NCBI GenBank assembly: GCA_030770425.1
Contig: JASJFT010000005.1
Span: 310,001 to 374,000, forward strand
Source: Darksidea phi
Lineage: Eukaryota > Ascomycota > Dothideomycetes > Pleosporales > Lentitheciaceae
Direction: 5' to 3'
DNA length: 64,000 bases
Shown: positions 32,528 to 41,995 of the stretch, one piece after another
Position numbering within the stretch: the stretch's first letter is position 1
Layout: the number at the start of each line of letters is the position of its first letter
Made by a program: the position numbers and the translations under genes
The notes under the pieces: model-generated
The model's database searches: none
What the model was told of the DNA's origin: nothing
What the model saw: the letters and a program-made list of their open reading frames with translations, nothing else

Positions 32528-34960
32528 TCACGCTCCAACACCCACAGCCCCCATCTCAGCCACAGCAGCAAAATTTATCCCACCCCCCCTCCTCGCGCCC
32601 ACAAAGCCTTGTCTCTGTCTCCCCGTCCGCCCCCTCCCAAGCCAATTATATTTCAACTCCTTATTTAGCCTACCGATTTTATCCTGCGCCTCGTCGCCAG
32701 ACTGTAGACTAACCAGTACACTAACGCATTGCAACATCCTGCCTACCGTTTCAGTGACTTTCGCAGAATCCATGGGCTGGTTGCGGAGGGAGGGCGGTAT
32801 GGGGGCGTTGGGATGGAGGAGGGTGGCAGGGTTGGATTGGATGCTGTGGGCGGAGAAGGAGCCGGCAGAAGTGTTTGAGGTGGCGCGGGAACGGGAGGAG
32901 GCGAAGGTAGAGGATGTCATGCTGGTAGTTGATTCTAGGTAACCGCCAGAACTACCTTGGGATGTCGAGTTTAGGCTGCCCATGGGTAATATGTCCTGGG
33001 AGCTTCCTGCTGTGCTAGGACGTGCATCGGGTATAGGGGACGGCGATTCCAGCCCTGCATTCAGGTTTTCTAGCGACAGGCGGGAAAAGATGGCCATGAG
33101 AGTGTCATATCTCGGTAGGATAACGATATCGCGGAACATGAGGAGCGTGAAACGACGGACATCCAACTCGCCCAGGATAGGAATGTTCTTGTTCTCGGGC
33201 GACTTTGTGTTCATTTCGTCTGGCAGAAGGACACCCCAGAAGTCAGCGGCGGCGGTCGAGGACATGATGCCTGAGCCGCGGAACTCAAGATCTAGAGGGA
33301 GGAAGACGGCTTGGAGGAAGGGAAGAATGGTGGTGAAGACAACGAGCCACATCTCAACCAAGTGCGGAATAAGCCGATCATCTGGAACATGTCGGAGGGT
33401 TTGGTCTAAGGAGCCGAAGCCAGTCATGAGGAGTTCGTTAAGATCCTCGATAAGGATGATAGGTGATCGCTTTTGAATACAACGCTTAACATGTACTGTA
33501 ACCAGTGCGTTGAAGTCCTCAACAGGGGGCCGTGGATCTTCGCCCTCAAATATCAACAACACCTTTGCCTTCAATAGCGGCCAGGCGTCGTCGGGCGACA
33601 TTCCAGAGATACCAAAAGCATTTCCAAGACTCAACACATCATTCGGATTCGACATTGCTGCTCCAGGAGACGGTCCAAGATTGCTCATCGGCGTGACAGT
33701 GCCTGCCATAGCAGGCCACTCCGACCGGTCCGTACTAAAAGACTGTTTGCGGTCGCGTTGAGCATCAAACTGCGCATCTAGGTATGCAGCAGCTTTCTCT
33801 TCCTTCTTCGCCCGTCGCAAGTGCCGGCCGCCATGTCTCAGATCTAATCCCGTCACAGATGCGGCAAATGTGCTGGAATGTCCGGGGGACGCTGGTGCGG
33901 CAAATGAATACAGCGATTGGGGTGCGTTTGGATCTACAGGTCTGGAGGTACTGCTTGCTGAAGATAGGGGTAAACTATGGGCGTCGTTGTCCTTCAACTT
34001 TTGCTTCTGCCGCGATAAGAAATGATGCTTGTGCTTGTCCTTCTCCTGTGGTGGATGTCCATCATTCCGCGGCACTAGCGTAGACGTCGACCCGTTCGCC
34101 GAAGAATAAAGCGATGCATTGCTGCTGATGCTCGGTTCCGCTAGACTAGTCGTAGATTGGTTCATCATCATGCGATTGAGAGCCTGCGAGCTGTGAATCC
34201 CGATGCCCATCTTGCCCGGCGACGGAAGGGCTTGGTGTTTGCTGTCCAGCTCTCTGCCCTTATCAATCTTGATGTTCTTCGGCTTCGAAAACAGTTTCAT
34301 CTTGCTCTTCTCCTTGGTCTTGGGAAGCGTCGGCTCAGGTGTGCCAGGCTTCGGTGAGCCATGTTCTTGCGTCTGCTGCAGGTTAGGGGACGCCAATGGA
34401 CTCCTTGGAAATGCGACATTTGCCGCCGCCGTCGCAGCCATTCTATTCCCGCCCAGGACCCCGTTCGAATATGTCATTCCATTCGTCTTGAACGTAACAG
34501 TGTGCTGGCCCGGCATTGGCGGCGGGCTGGAAGGCTGCCTGTTCATCGGTCCTGCACTCCCCGGCTCCGGTATCGTCGTCGAGCGCTTCCTCATATGCTG
34601 CGGGGCCTGCATAGCCGTCTGCGCTGCGATGCGCGACGCATCGAGGTTGTTCGCATTTGACATGTTGGCCAAGTTGGAGGGCAAGCTGGGCTCGAAATAG
34701 CCCTGGGAGCGCTGTCGCGGACGGTGGCCTAGAGCTGCGCCGATGCTACTCTGGCTCTGGCTTGCATGGTCGTCGCGGGGGGGTACGGGCCGCGAGTAGT
34801 TCTGCGGCGGGGGTTCGCTTGCGGTGGGCGACTTGACGGGGCGCGGAGGCAAGGGAGAGCGACGTTGCAGTGTCACCTGCGAATCGTCCGAGTCAGAGTC
34901 ATCGATCGGGTCTGGTCGCTGCGTGGTGGGTGTATGCGGGGGTGGTGAAGTCGGTTGCAT
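32528..34960 (-). CDS. HbrB/Bit61-like TORC2 subunit
   Basis: A single-exon frame of 810 residues from ATG 34960. The first 440 residues are disordered, rich in Ser, Pro, Gln and basic patches (KTKEKSKMKLFSKPKNIKIDKG). The HbrB domain then begins near residue 455: AWPLLKAKVLLIFEGEDPRP, VHVKRCIQKRSPIILIEDL, HLVEMWLVVFTTILPF and QAVFLPLDLEF. It ends with DIVILPRYDTLMAIFSRL. A Ser-rich insert interrupts the domain before the last conserved part (VGRMLQCVSVLVSLQSGDEAQ). HbrB/Bit61/PRR5-type proteins belong to the TOR complex 2 that controls cell polarity and hyphal growth at the plasma membrane. The window gives no sign of damage. Confidence 0.88.
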   Translation of the reverse strand: MQPTSPPPHTPTTQRPDPIDDSDSDDSQVTLQRRSPLPPRPVKSPTASEPPPQNYSRPVPPRDDHASQSQSSIGAALGHRPRQRSQGYFEPSLPSNLANMSNANNLDASRIAAQTAMQAPQHMRKRSTTIPEPGSAGPMNRQPSSPPPMPGQHTVTFKTNGMTYSNGVLGGNRMAATAAANVAFPRSPLASPNLQQTQEHGSPKPGTPEPTLPKTKEKSKMKLFSKPKNIKIDKGRELDSKHQALPSPGKMGIGIHSSQALNRMMMNQSTTSLAEPSISSNASLYSSANGSTSTLVPRNDGHPPQEKDKHKHHFLSRQKQKLKDNDAHSLPLSSASSTSRPVDPNAPQSLYSFAAPASPGHSSTFAASVTGLDLRHGGRHLRRAKKEEKAAAYLDAQFDAQRDRKQSFSTDRSEWPAMAGTVTPMSNLGPSPGAAMSNPNDVLSLGNAFGISGMSPDDAWPLLKAKVLLIFEGEDPRPPVEDFNALVTVHVKRCIQKRSPIILIEDLNELLMTGFGSLDQTLRHVPDDRLIPHLVEMWLVVFTTILPFLQAVFLPLDLEFRGSGIMSSTAAADFWGVLLPDEMNTKSPENKNIPILGELDVRRFTLLMFRDIVILPRYDTLMAIFSRLSLENLNAGLESPSPIPDARPSTAGSSQDILPMGSLNSTSQGSSGGYLESTTSMTSSTFASSRSRATSNTSAGSFSAHSIQSNPATLLHPNAPIPPSLRNQPMDSAKVTETVGRMLQCVSVLVSLQSGDEAQDKIGRLNKELKYNWLGRGRTGRQRQGFVGARRGGGINFAAVAEMGAVGVGA

Positions 34961-35419
34961 GGCGGGCGTTGTGCGACGCGGTTGGTGATACGAGGGTTGG
35001 AGCTATAGTACAGGCCTGCTGATAAGGGCGTAGGGGACGATCTCGGCTAGAAAGGGTCAATCATGGCCAGCATGAACCGCGTAGAGAATATATCGAGGTT
35101 ATCAGGCGTAGGCGACGTTGACGTGGAAAGATGAGGTCCACTTGGCGACTTCGAGACGAGGATCCACTGAATGATCGTCAGCCGAGGCGGAGCTGCCCTG
35201 CGCCACGGGATCGCACAGAATCATCACCATTCAATTTTGCACCCTTCAATTTTCGCTTGAATATGACTAAATTGGGAAAAGAGACCTTGATATATTGCTA
35301 GGACTCTGATTTCGTGTCCTTTCCAGTTCTTGTAAGACGTTCAATGACATCGATTGCACCGACAAGACGGGACACCAGGGCGTGGACATCTCCCTCCGAA
35401 TCCGTCACAACGACTTAGC
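34961..35419. other. Short intergenic region
   Basis: It lies upstream of the HbrB start and downstream of the 2H-phosphoesterase stop, both on the minus strand. It should contain the HbrB promoter. No gene seen. Confidence 0.5.
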
Positions 35420-36739
35420 CTATATAACCTTCTCCGCGATAACCTCATACTCCTCACCCACAATCTCCCCATCCCCATCCAAAATCTTCTTAGCCCCCAT
35501 CTTACAGATCTGCACCCTATCGATCCTCACATCCTTCGCCCAAACAATCTCCTTGTACCGCTCAATCAAATCTCTCGCATCAAAGTTTCTCCAACCTTTC
35601 GCGTTGGGTCCGTGGCCTTCTGAACGATCGAGAACGGATGGTCCTGCGGGCGAGCCGTCTGTTGGTGCAGTAGACGTTTCTTCAGGATCCTGCGTAGAAC
35701 CAGCTGCTGATGCGCCGTCATCCTGCAGCTCCACAGATTCTGGCATCTCTTCCTCCCGGCCCTTTTGCTCGAGTCCCTTCTCTCTGCCACTCACACCCCT
35801 CTGTTTTCCTCCGCGACCCCTGGGCTTCGCATATACCGTATTGATGATCGTGGCATGCAACTTCAATGCCCTCTTGTCCTCGACTAAGAACCCTCCCTTC
35901 GTGAACCGCTCTCTTAGTTCCGATCCAAAAGTATATAACCTACTCTCTCCATCCCTTGGCTCTGCATACAAAATGCTCGTCTGACTTGGTTTCTGCATCG
36001 GCTGCAATCCCTTCAACTCGATCGATAAAGCCTGCATATCCGGAAGAGCCGCGGCGTTTAGGTTCTCCGCAACTGCACCACTTTCCGCCGCCTTCTCTGC
36101 GACGATCTGTGCGCTGATGTCTCGGAGTAGACTCTGTAGTTCCAGCTTTTGCAGATACTGGATCGCATTCTCCAACGTCTTCGCATCCAACGACATGACG
36201 CCAAGTGTCAAATGCAGCGTCCCCACCGGTCTAACAGCTTTCAGTGGAACCAATCCACTCCTTTCTAACTCTTCCTTTAGCTGTTTCAGTCCTGCTTCCA
36301 GCTGCGGTCGACTCCCCTCATCGACAAGTGGTAGGCATAGAAAATGTGTCAATTGCGGCGTTTTTGACCCCCCTTTCCCTTTTTTGCCTCTGCCTTTCTT
36401 CTCCTGCCGTGTTGCTGGTGGCGAGATATCGCGTCCTTGAGATGAAGTGTCTTGTAATGAAGTCCGGACGTCGGCATTGTCGCGCAGTTTTTCGCCGTCT
36501 AAGAAGTCGTTGTATTCGCTTTTGGCGCCTTTCTTTCCCATCCTAAGCCGGGAGGCGTGGCTATCGTAATTTTGTGGATGATTTTGACTATATGAACTAG
36601 AGGTGAAGTCGAGGGTCTTTTCCCAATGGAATGGCTGCAGTGGAGGAAACACGTGATAGTTAGCGGGCCAATACTCCGTGGGCGCAGCGACCCTCCTAAA
36701 ACTTTGTCTATTTGCGGCTCGACAACGTGAGAAGACCAT
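35420..36739 (-). CDS. ASCC1/AKAP7-like 2H phosphoesterase domain protein
   Basis: An uninterrupted frame of 439 residues from ATG 36739. An in-frame ATG at 36541 (MGKKGAKSEYNDFLDG) could be the true start, since relatives often begin near such a sequence. The upstream part is basic and might be a targeting peptide or untranslated. The domain starts at THFLCLPLVDEGSRPQLEAGL. It carries the two 2H-fold motifs LHLTLGVM and LHATIINT, whose His-x-Thr/Ser residues form the active centre of 2',5' RNA ligase-like phosphoesterases. Between them are coiled and Ala-rich inserts, and before the end a long acidic low-complexity insert. The final strands WAKDVRIDRVQICKMGAKKI fit the AKAP7-type domain. In humans ASCC1 works with the ASCC helicase complex. 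Confidence 0.82.
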   Translation of the reverse strand: MVFSRCRAANRQSFRRVAAPTEYWPANYHVFPPLQPFHWEKTLDFTSSSYSQNHPQNYDSHASRLRMGKKGAKSEYNDFLDGEKLRDNADVRTSLQDTSSQGRDISPPATRQEKKGRGKKGKGGSKTPQLTHFLCLPLVDEGSRPQLEAGLKQLKEELERSGLVPLKAVRPVGTLHLTLGVMSLDAKTLENAIQYLQKLELQSLLRDISAQIVAEKAAESGAVAENLNAAALPDMQALSIELKGLQPMQKPSQTSILYAEPRDGESRLYTFGSELRERFTKGGFLVEDKRALKLHATIINTVYAKPRGRGGKQRGVSGREKGLEQKGREEEMPESVELQDDGASAAGSTQDPEETSTAPTDGSPAGPSVLDRSEGHGPNAKGWRNFDARDLIERYKEIVWAKDVRIDRVQICKMGAKKILDGDGEIVGEEYEVIAEKVI

Positions 36740-37485
36740 GAAATTCTAGCTGCTTCGAATTACGTCGCGACTGTAGTCCACGGGATGAGATTCTTCAGAG
36801 ACTGGCAGAATAAGACGTCGCAACCAGTTGGAAGAGTGTATGACATGTGTTCGGCTCGGTAGCAGAAGATCACGAAGGCTGGCGGCGTGTTGTCGTCCCT
36901 GTCAGAATATGCAACTAAGCGTCTCGCGCAAAGGTGACGTAACGATCCATAGCGGGGCCGCAGCAACGTGGGACATGGCTGTCATTGAGCCGCACCCACA
37001 CTTGCAACATTGAATCGGGGCCGCTGGTGATGATCCCAGATATAAAAAGCAGCACTTGAGGACTGCAAGCTCCTAGCGGCCCAAGAATCGAAAATGCGAT
37101 CTTCATTCAAGCTATAGATGGCAAAGGAAGACCAATAAAAAGGTCGTGTTAGGGGCTATCCCTCATTCCTCGCAAGCAATGCAGGCAGACGGCCCCAAAG
37201 ACGGGGGAAGCGACCTATACCAATTCGACCCAAAGCAGCCTCAGACCAAGATGTTGATGTCGATGTCGTAAATGAACAAGGGAAGGAGTATCTTGACAAG
37301 TGTGAAGAAGAGTTGCATTTACAGGGGAGAAACGCGGGGTCCAGCGAGCTGGGCGGGGTAACAAACCGGGAGCAGCGCACCGCTGGAACCCCGAAACGCG
37401 CCGTCCTGGCTTGCAGCATTTTCATCTCGCGTAGAAGACAGTCTATAATCGTAAGAGATTCGTATATCGATGCTGCTGAGCCTCT
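36740..37485. other. Intergenic region
   Basis: Lies between the starts of the 2H-phosphoesterase gene and the 3' end of the YPD1 gene. A TATAAAAAG string near 37040 points rightward on the plus strand, but no plus-strand gene follows. No coding sequence recognised. Confidence 0.45.
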
Positions 37486-37968
37486 CTAATCGTTGTAGAA
37501 CTTTCGTAGCACCTTCTCCACATCGTGGAACTCGTCCTTTGCCTGCTTGATGGTCGTCTTCAGCTTCGCGAGGCCCTCCTCCTCCGTGATATTGTTTGTG
37601 CCTGTGTCGTCCTTCTTCTGGCCGTAGTGCTGGATCTTCTCGCACGAGTCTTTCACCTTGGTGAGGCCGAGCGTTGCGGAGGAGCCCTTGAGGAAGTGGC
37701 CGAGTTCGGAGAGGGTCTTGAGGTCGCGCTGCTCGCTGCGTGGCGTTAGTCTGTTGACGTTCCGTACGCTGCTTCGGAGCGTGTGCGGACAGGCGCGGTG
37801 AGGCACTCACAGGTTTGTGTCCATCTTCACAAAGGTGCTCTCGGCCTGGGAGAAGAAGTCGTATACGATGCTCTTGCTGAACTCCCTCTCCTCCTCATCC
37901 TCGTCCATCTCGAGGATCTGCTCAAACGTCGCCGAATCGATGCTGTCGGTTGCGCCGGGGATAGACAT
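37486..37968 (-). CDS. ypd1: Histidine phosphotransfer protein Ypd1
   Basis: Exons 37968-37811 and 37735-37486 joined across a 75-nt intron give 135 residues. The HPt domain is complete: the acidic N-terminal helix (FEQILEMDEDEEEREFSKSIV), YDFFSQAESTFVKMD, and the phospho-accepting helix LGHFLKGSSATLGL with His66. The C-terminal helices (KLKTTIKQAKDEFHDVEKVL) complete the four-helix bundle. Ypd1 relays phosphate from hybrid sensor kinases to the response regulators Ssk1 and Skn7, controlling osmotic and oxidative stress responses. There is usually a single copy per fungal genome. It is a little shorter than the yeast protein (167 residues), which has an extra loop. Confidence 0.92.
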
Positions 37969-38237
37969 GATGCCCTCGTCACCGTTCTAGTGGCGGATTA
38001 GAAGCTGCCCGCAATAAAGGGTAGATGGCGCGCCGCGGCGGATGCAAAGAAAAATGAAAAGGGTGAGCAGGAGCACGTAGGGTGAGCAGGTAGTGCCGGT
38101 GCGACAGGGAGAGGTTGCGCGAGGGGATGATGGAGGGGCACACGAACCCTGTCTTCCTCCTTCGCCGAATCTGCTCTAGCCATACTTGCCGTGCCACGCA
38201 GTGCCTTAGAACCTCGTCAGTCAAACGCGGTTCGGCG

Positions 38238-38267
38238 CAGCAGAAGCAGAAGCAGAAGCAGAAGCAG
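38238..38267. repeat. GAAGCA microsatellite
   Basis: About five tandem copies of GCAGAA/GAAGCA. On either strand they generate Ser/Arg or Ala/Ser-rich readings, which explains the open frames around it. Lies upstream of YPD1. Confidence 0.8.
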
Positions 38268-38346
38268 GCTTCCGTGCGGCGGGCGCGTGCTGTCCGAGGT
38301 GGCTGTCGTAGATATAAATCGCAGGCCTGGCGGCGGGAGGCGGACC

Positions 38347-38382
38347 GAGCACGAGGAGCACGAGGAGCACGGGGAGCACGAG
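38347..38382. repeat. GAGCACGAG minisatellite
   Basis: Four imperfect tandem copies of a 9-base unit (GAGCACGAG, one with GGG). Located 80 bases from the GAAGCA tract in the same intergenic region. Confidence 0.75.
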
Positions 38383-40070
38383 GGGCGCGCAGAGGCTCGG
38401 ATTCACTGATTAGGGCTGGCTTATGACAGAATGAGGCTCGGCCCGGTGTGTTCACGTCGACGGGATGGGGTTGCTGCAGCTCAAAGCGGATATGCTGTCG
38501 CCGAATGGTGGACGGAAGGGCCTTCTTAAGCCTGCAGTCCTGGGCCAGAGAATTTGAACGGCCAGACGGACCCTCCTTGGGCCGCGACTTTAACCCCGCC
38601 GGTAGGCTTGCTGGGGCTCTCCAGCGTGCAGCACAACGGGAGTAGGGTGCCGAGAGGAGCGGGTCTACAAAGCTTGTCCCCCGCCAGATGTCGAGTAGAC
38701 GCCGGGCTGGAGTGTCGGTGAGATAAGAAGAAGCAACTTAGGATGGCAGTGATTGTCACGAGAACGCCGCTCCGATATGAGGCCGGCAAAGTGATTGCGT
38801 CTAGGTATGCATTATCATCATCATCGTCATCATATCACCGCGGAAGAGGGGCTGCATGATTGACATGTCATTATTTGGCGGGGTCGTTGCTCGACGTCAA
38901 CTCCCCCCCCCGCCACCCCCAGCGACAACCACCTAATACTGTACTGACGCCTCCCATGGGAACGCTGCCATCCGAGGTCCCTTCAGCCCTCCCAAAGGCA
39001 ATCAAGGCAATCAAGGTAACGCACCCACCACGGCTACGGCGGAGCAGACAACCCACGGCTTCGCTGCGCGGCTGATGGAACCAGCGACGGGCTTCTTTGT
39101 CCTCCGCCTAAACGTGGACGACAAACAGGCAGACAGGCAACGGGCCGGGATGGAACAAAGAGTCGGGGCGCCAAGCAGGTCTGGAAGCGTTCGAATATGC
39201 TGTTTCTTCCGCTTGCTAGGAGGGGAGAGGTAAGACGACATAATAGCTGGCTTCTTTGGGGTTCGAGGTTGCTTTTGAATGGCAGACGCCCAGCCGGGGG
39301 CTGTAGGGCTACGTCAACGGTGCCCTCCCTTCGTCACCTTGCAGCTGGCAGATGGCATATGTAGCCGGTTTCTGGACCTGCGCACACTGCCTGAAAAGGC
39401 CTGGCGTATCAAAACCCCCCGTGTGCGAAATCATGGAAGGCCTGCTGAGCCGTGCCTCACATGATTCAAAGACATCAGACCGCACCGGACATGATCTTCC
39501 CTGCAGTCTGCCCGCTACAGAGATAGTAGCTTATCCGACCTGCTCCGAGCCGCCCAATGCGAACCACTCCGCTTTCTGAAACGTCACATATACAGCGCAA
39601 ATATAGCCGCGTCTCGCCATGTCAGATATCAACCTCTGTGGTTGCCACGCGTCTCCCACGGAGCATTGCTTTTGCACACGCGACCGGCAAGTCAGTCTGT
39701 GTGGGGAAGACCCTGCAGGCTCGCCGGGCGCGAGCAATATACCTAGAGAGGCACTGATCAACAGAGCATTAGCGAGAAAACCCCTCCAATGATGTCAACT
39801 CTGGCAGGCGGCCGGAAAATATGCATCGAAACTAGCAAGAAAGATGTTGCGAGACGAGTTTATCAGACCACATTACGTAGAATATGTGAAGTAAGGGCAG
39901 TGGAGGTAGGTTCGCTGAAATTTCAAGTTGGACCGCCAACAGTGTTGTCTAGCTGCCGCCGCCTCTATGTATATAGTACTCGAACACGTTTGAAGTACAA
40001 TGCACGCCACGCCATGCCGCGCCGAACTCCACAGGTATTGGAGCAATGTGAGACCAAGCCGAACCAGCAT

Positions 40071-41688
40071 TTAGCCCGTGACCTTGTAGATTGACTCGGC
40101 GAGGCGCTTGACGTTGCCGCTGGTGATACCTGCGACGGAAATTCTGCCATCCTTGGTGGCATACACGGAGTGCTGTAACATTGGTTAGTCAGCGGACGAT
40201 GGGGGCATATTGAAGCGCTTTTAGTTGGTGTTTCACATACCTCCTTGGCTAGAACCTCCATCTGCTCAGGCTTCAGACCCGTGTATGCAAACATACCGAT
40301 TTGAGAGGTAATGTGACTCCAGTCGTGCTTGCTGCCGAGCTTCTCGAGGTTCTCCTTGAGCAGAGCCCGCATGGTAATGATGCGGTCAGCCATATCCTTG
40401 ACCTCGCCGAGCCATTGCTTGTTGAGCGCAGGGTCGTTCAAGATCTCCGAAGCAATACGGGCGCCGTGAACCGGAGGGTTGGAGTAGAGCGGTCGCACAA
40501 GAATCTTGACCTGCGAATCGACACGCTTCTTCTCGTCGGCGGACTCGCAGACAACGGAGAAGGCACCGACGCGCTCGCCATAGAGACCCTATACAATCAG
40601 TATGTGTTCACATCATTTCGGATACTATACGAAACCTTACCATGTTCTTCGCGAAGCTCTGAGCGAGGACCGGGCGGAGACCCTCCTTGATAAAGTGTCG
40701 GAGGGCAAACGCGTCCTTGTCGGTGTTGCCGCTGGCGAAGCCCTGATAGGCCATGTCGAAGAAGGGGAAGTGGTCGCCCGCCTTGACGGCACTAGCAATC
40801 TCCTTCCACTGCTCCTCTGTGGGATCCACACCTGTCGGGTTGTGGGCGCAAGCATGCAGCAAGACGATGCTGCCCTTGGGCATGGCCTTGACATCGGCGA
40901 TCAAGCCCTCAAAGTCAAGGCCGATGGTGTCCTTGTTATAGTATCGGTACTTCTCAACCTTGAGGCCCGAGTCCTTGAAGACGGCGTTATGGTTCGCCCA
41001 CGAAGGGTTCGGGATGTAGATGGTCTTTGTGCCGGGATAGAAGCGCTCGAGGAAGGCGCCGCCGATGCGCAGAGCGCCAGTACCGGAGATGGACTGGGTG
41101 ATGACAACGCGGTCCTCCTTGACGGGGGCCGAGTCGGGACCGTAGGCCAGCTGGAGAGCAGCCTTGGTGAAGGCGGGCACACCGGTGATGCCGGCATACT
41201 CCTTGTCCAACGCAGACTCAACGATCTTCTTCTCCGCTTGCCTCACGGAGGGCAGGACAAACGGCTTGCCCTTGTCGTCACGGTACGCGCCCACGCCTGC
41301 GCTTGTCAATCACATGGTCGAGGCGGGGGATATGCGGGGACAAACCCAAGTTGATCTTCTCGGGATTGGAGTCGGCCTTGAAAGCCTCGGTGATACCTGT
41401 CCAAGTCAGTCTATGCTCATATAGATACCATTGGCCCGAGACTCACCCAGGATGGCCTGATGACAACGACGGCGGTGAGCAATGGTCTGTCGGTATTGGA
41501 CGGGTCACGACTTACATCCTAAATGCAATTAGCTTTTTTGGACGCCAATTAGCGTTTCAACGGGGCCTGCAACTTACTGGAGGGCCCTGGGGGACTTGGG
41601 ACCACGCAGAGACGGTCCTGACTCCCGTCTTGAGGGCGAGGCGCTTGGAGGCAGCTTGACGCAATGCAGTCCGCGATGAGGCGAGCAT
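40071..41688 (-). CDS. Aspartate aminotransferase, mitochondrial
   Basis: Seven exons: 41688-41578, 41518-41516 (3 nt), 41456-41447 (10 nt), 41396-41346, 41296-40641, 40588-40241 and 40172-40071, giving 426 residues. The N terminus ([21 protein letters not shown]) is a mitochondrial presequence. The enzyme exchanges amino groups between aspartate and 2-oxoglutarate using PLP. The PLP lysine is Lys275 in [20 protein letters not shown] and [10 protein letters not shown] are also typical. The conserved QGPPDAILGITEAF is spread over four exons, and the Asp needs the 3-nt exon GAT between perfect splice signals. The gene diverges from the Gep3-like GTPase gene. Confidence 0.93.
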
Positions 41689-41995
41689 GATGGATGTGCA
41701 ATTGATAAAGTTTGGAAAAATAGAGTTTGGAAAGGGAAGTGGGAAGAAGGAAGGTTCAGCTGACGGGCTGTTTTGATGACCTGACACTCTTACCCCAGGA
41801 TTCTCTCCACTTTTGCTTTTGAGGAAGGCGTGGGAGGGAGCTTTGACGTGCCAAGCAGGAGCAACGGGACTTTTACACTTACCGCTCTCGCTATACCCAA
41901 AGCGTCTTAACTCTCGTCTAATCTTCGGAAACCAGTCGCGTCGTTCCAGAAGTTTTGGGGAACACGAAGATTGTGTTAAATCCATCTTGGCCGAC
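41689..41995. promoter_or_regulatory. Divergent promoter of two mitochondrial-protein genes
   Basis: The aspartate aminotransferase and Gep3-like genes start at its two ends, 307 bases apart, and both encode predicted mitochondrial proteins. The Gep3 frame stays open leftward to a TTG at 41813 inside this stretch, but the first ATG is at 41996. Confidence 0.55.

Larger units (their letters stand above)
37969..40070. other. 2.1-kb intergenic region with simple repeats
   Basis: Begins at the YPD1 start and ends at the aspartate aminotransferase stop. It holds a GAAGCA tract, a 9-base GAGCACGAG tract and a CAT/ATC tract near 38815-38835. The many small open frames there are by-products of the repeats. 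The first few hundred bases are likely YPD1 promoter and 5' UTR. No gene recognised. Confidence 0.5.

Noticed and set aside
41813..41995. N-terminal extension of the Gep3-like protein
   Set aside because: It begins with TTG, lies in the divergent promoter and has no targeting character; ATG 41996 starts a good presequence.
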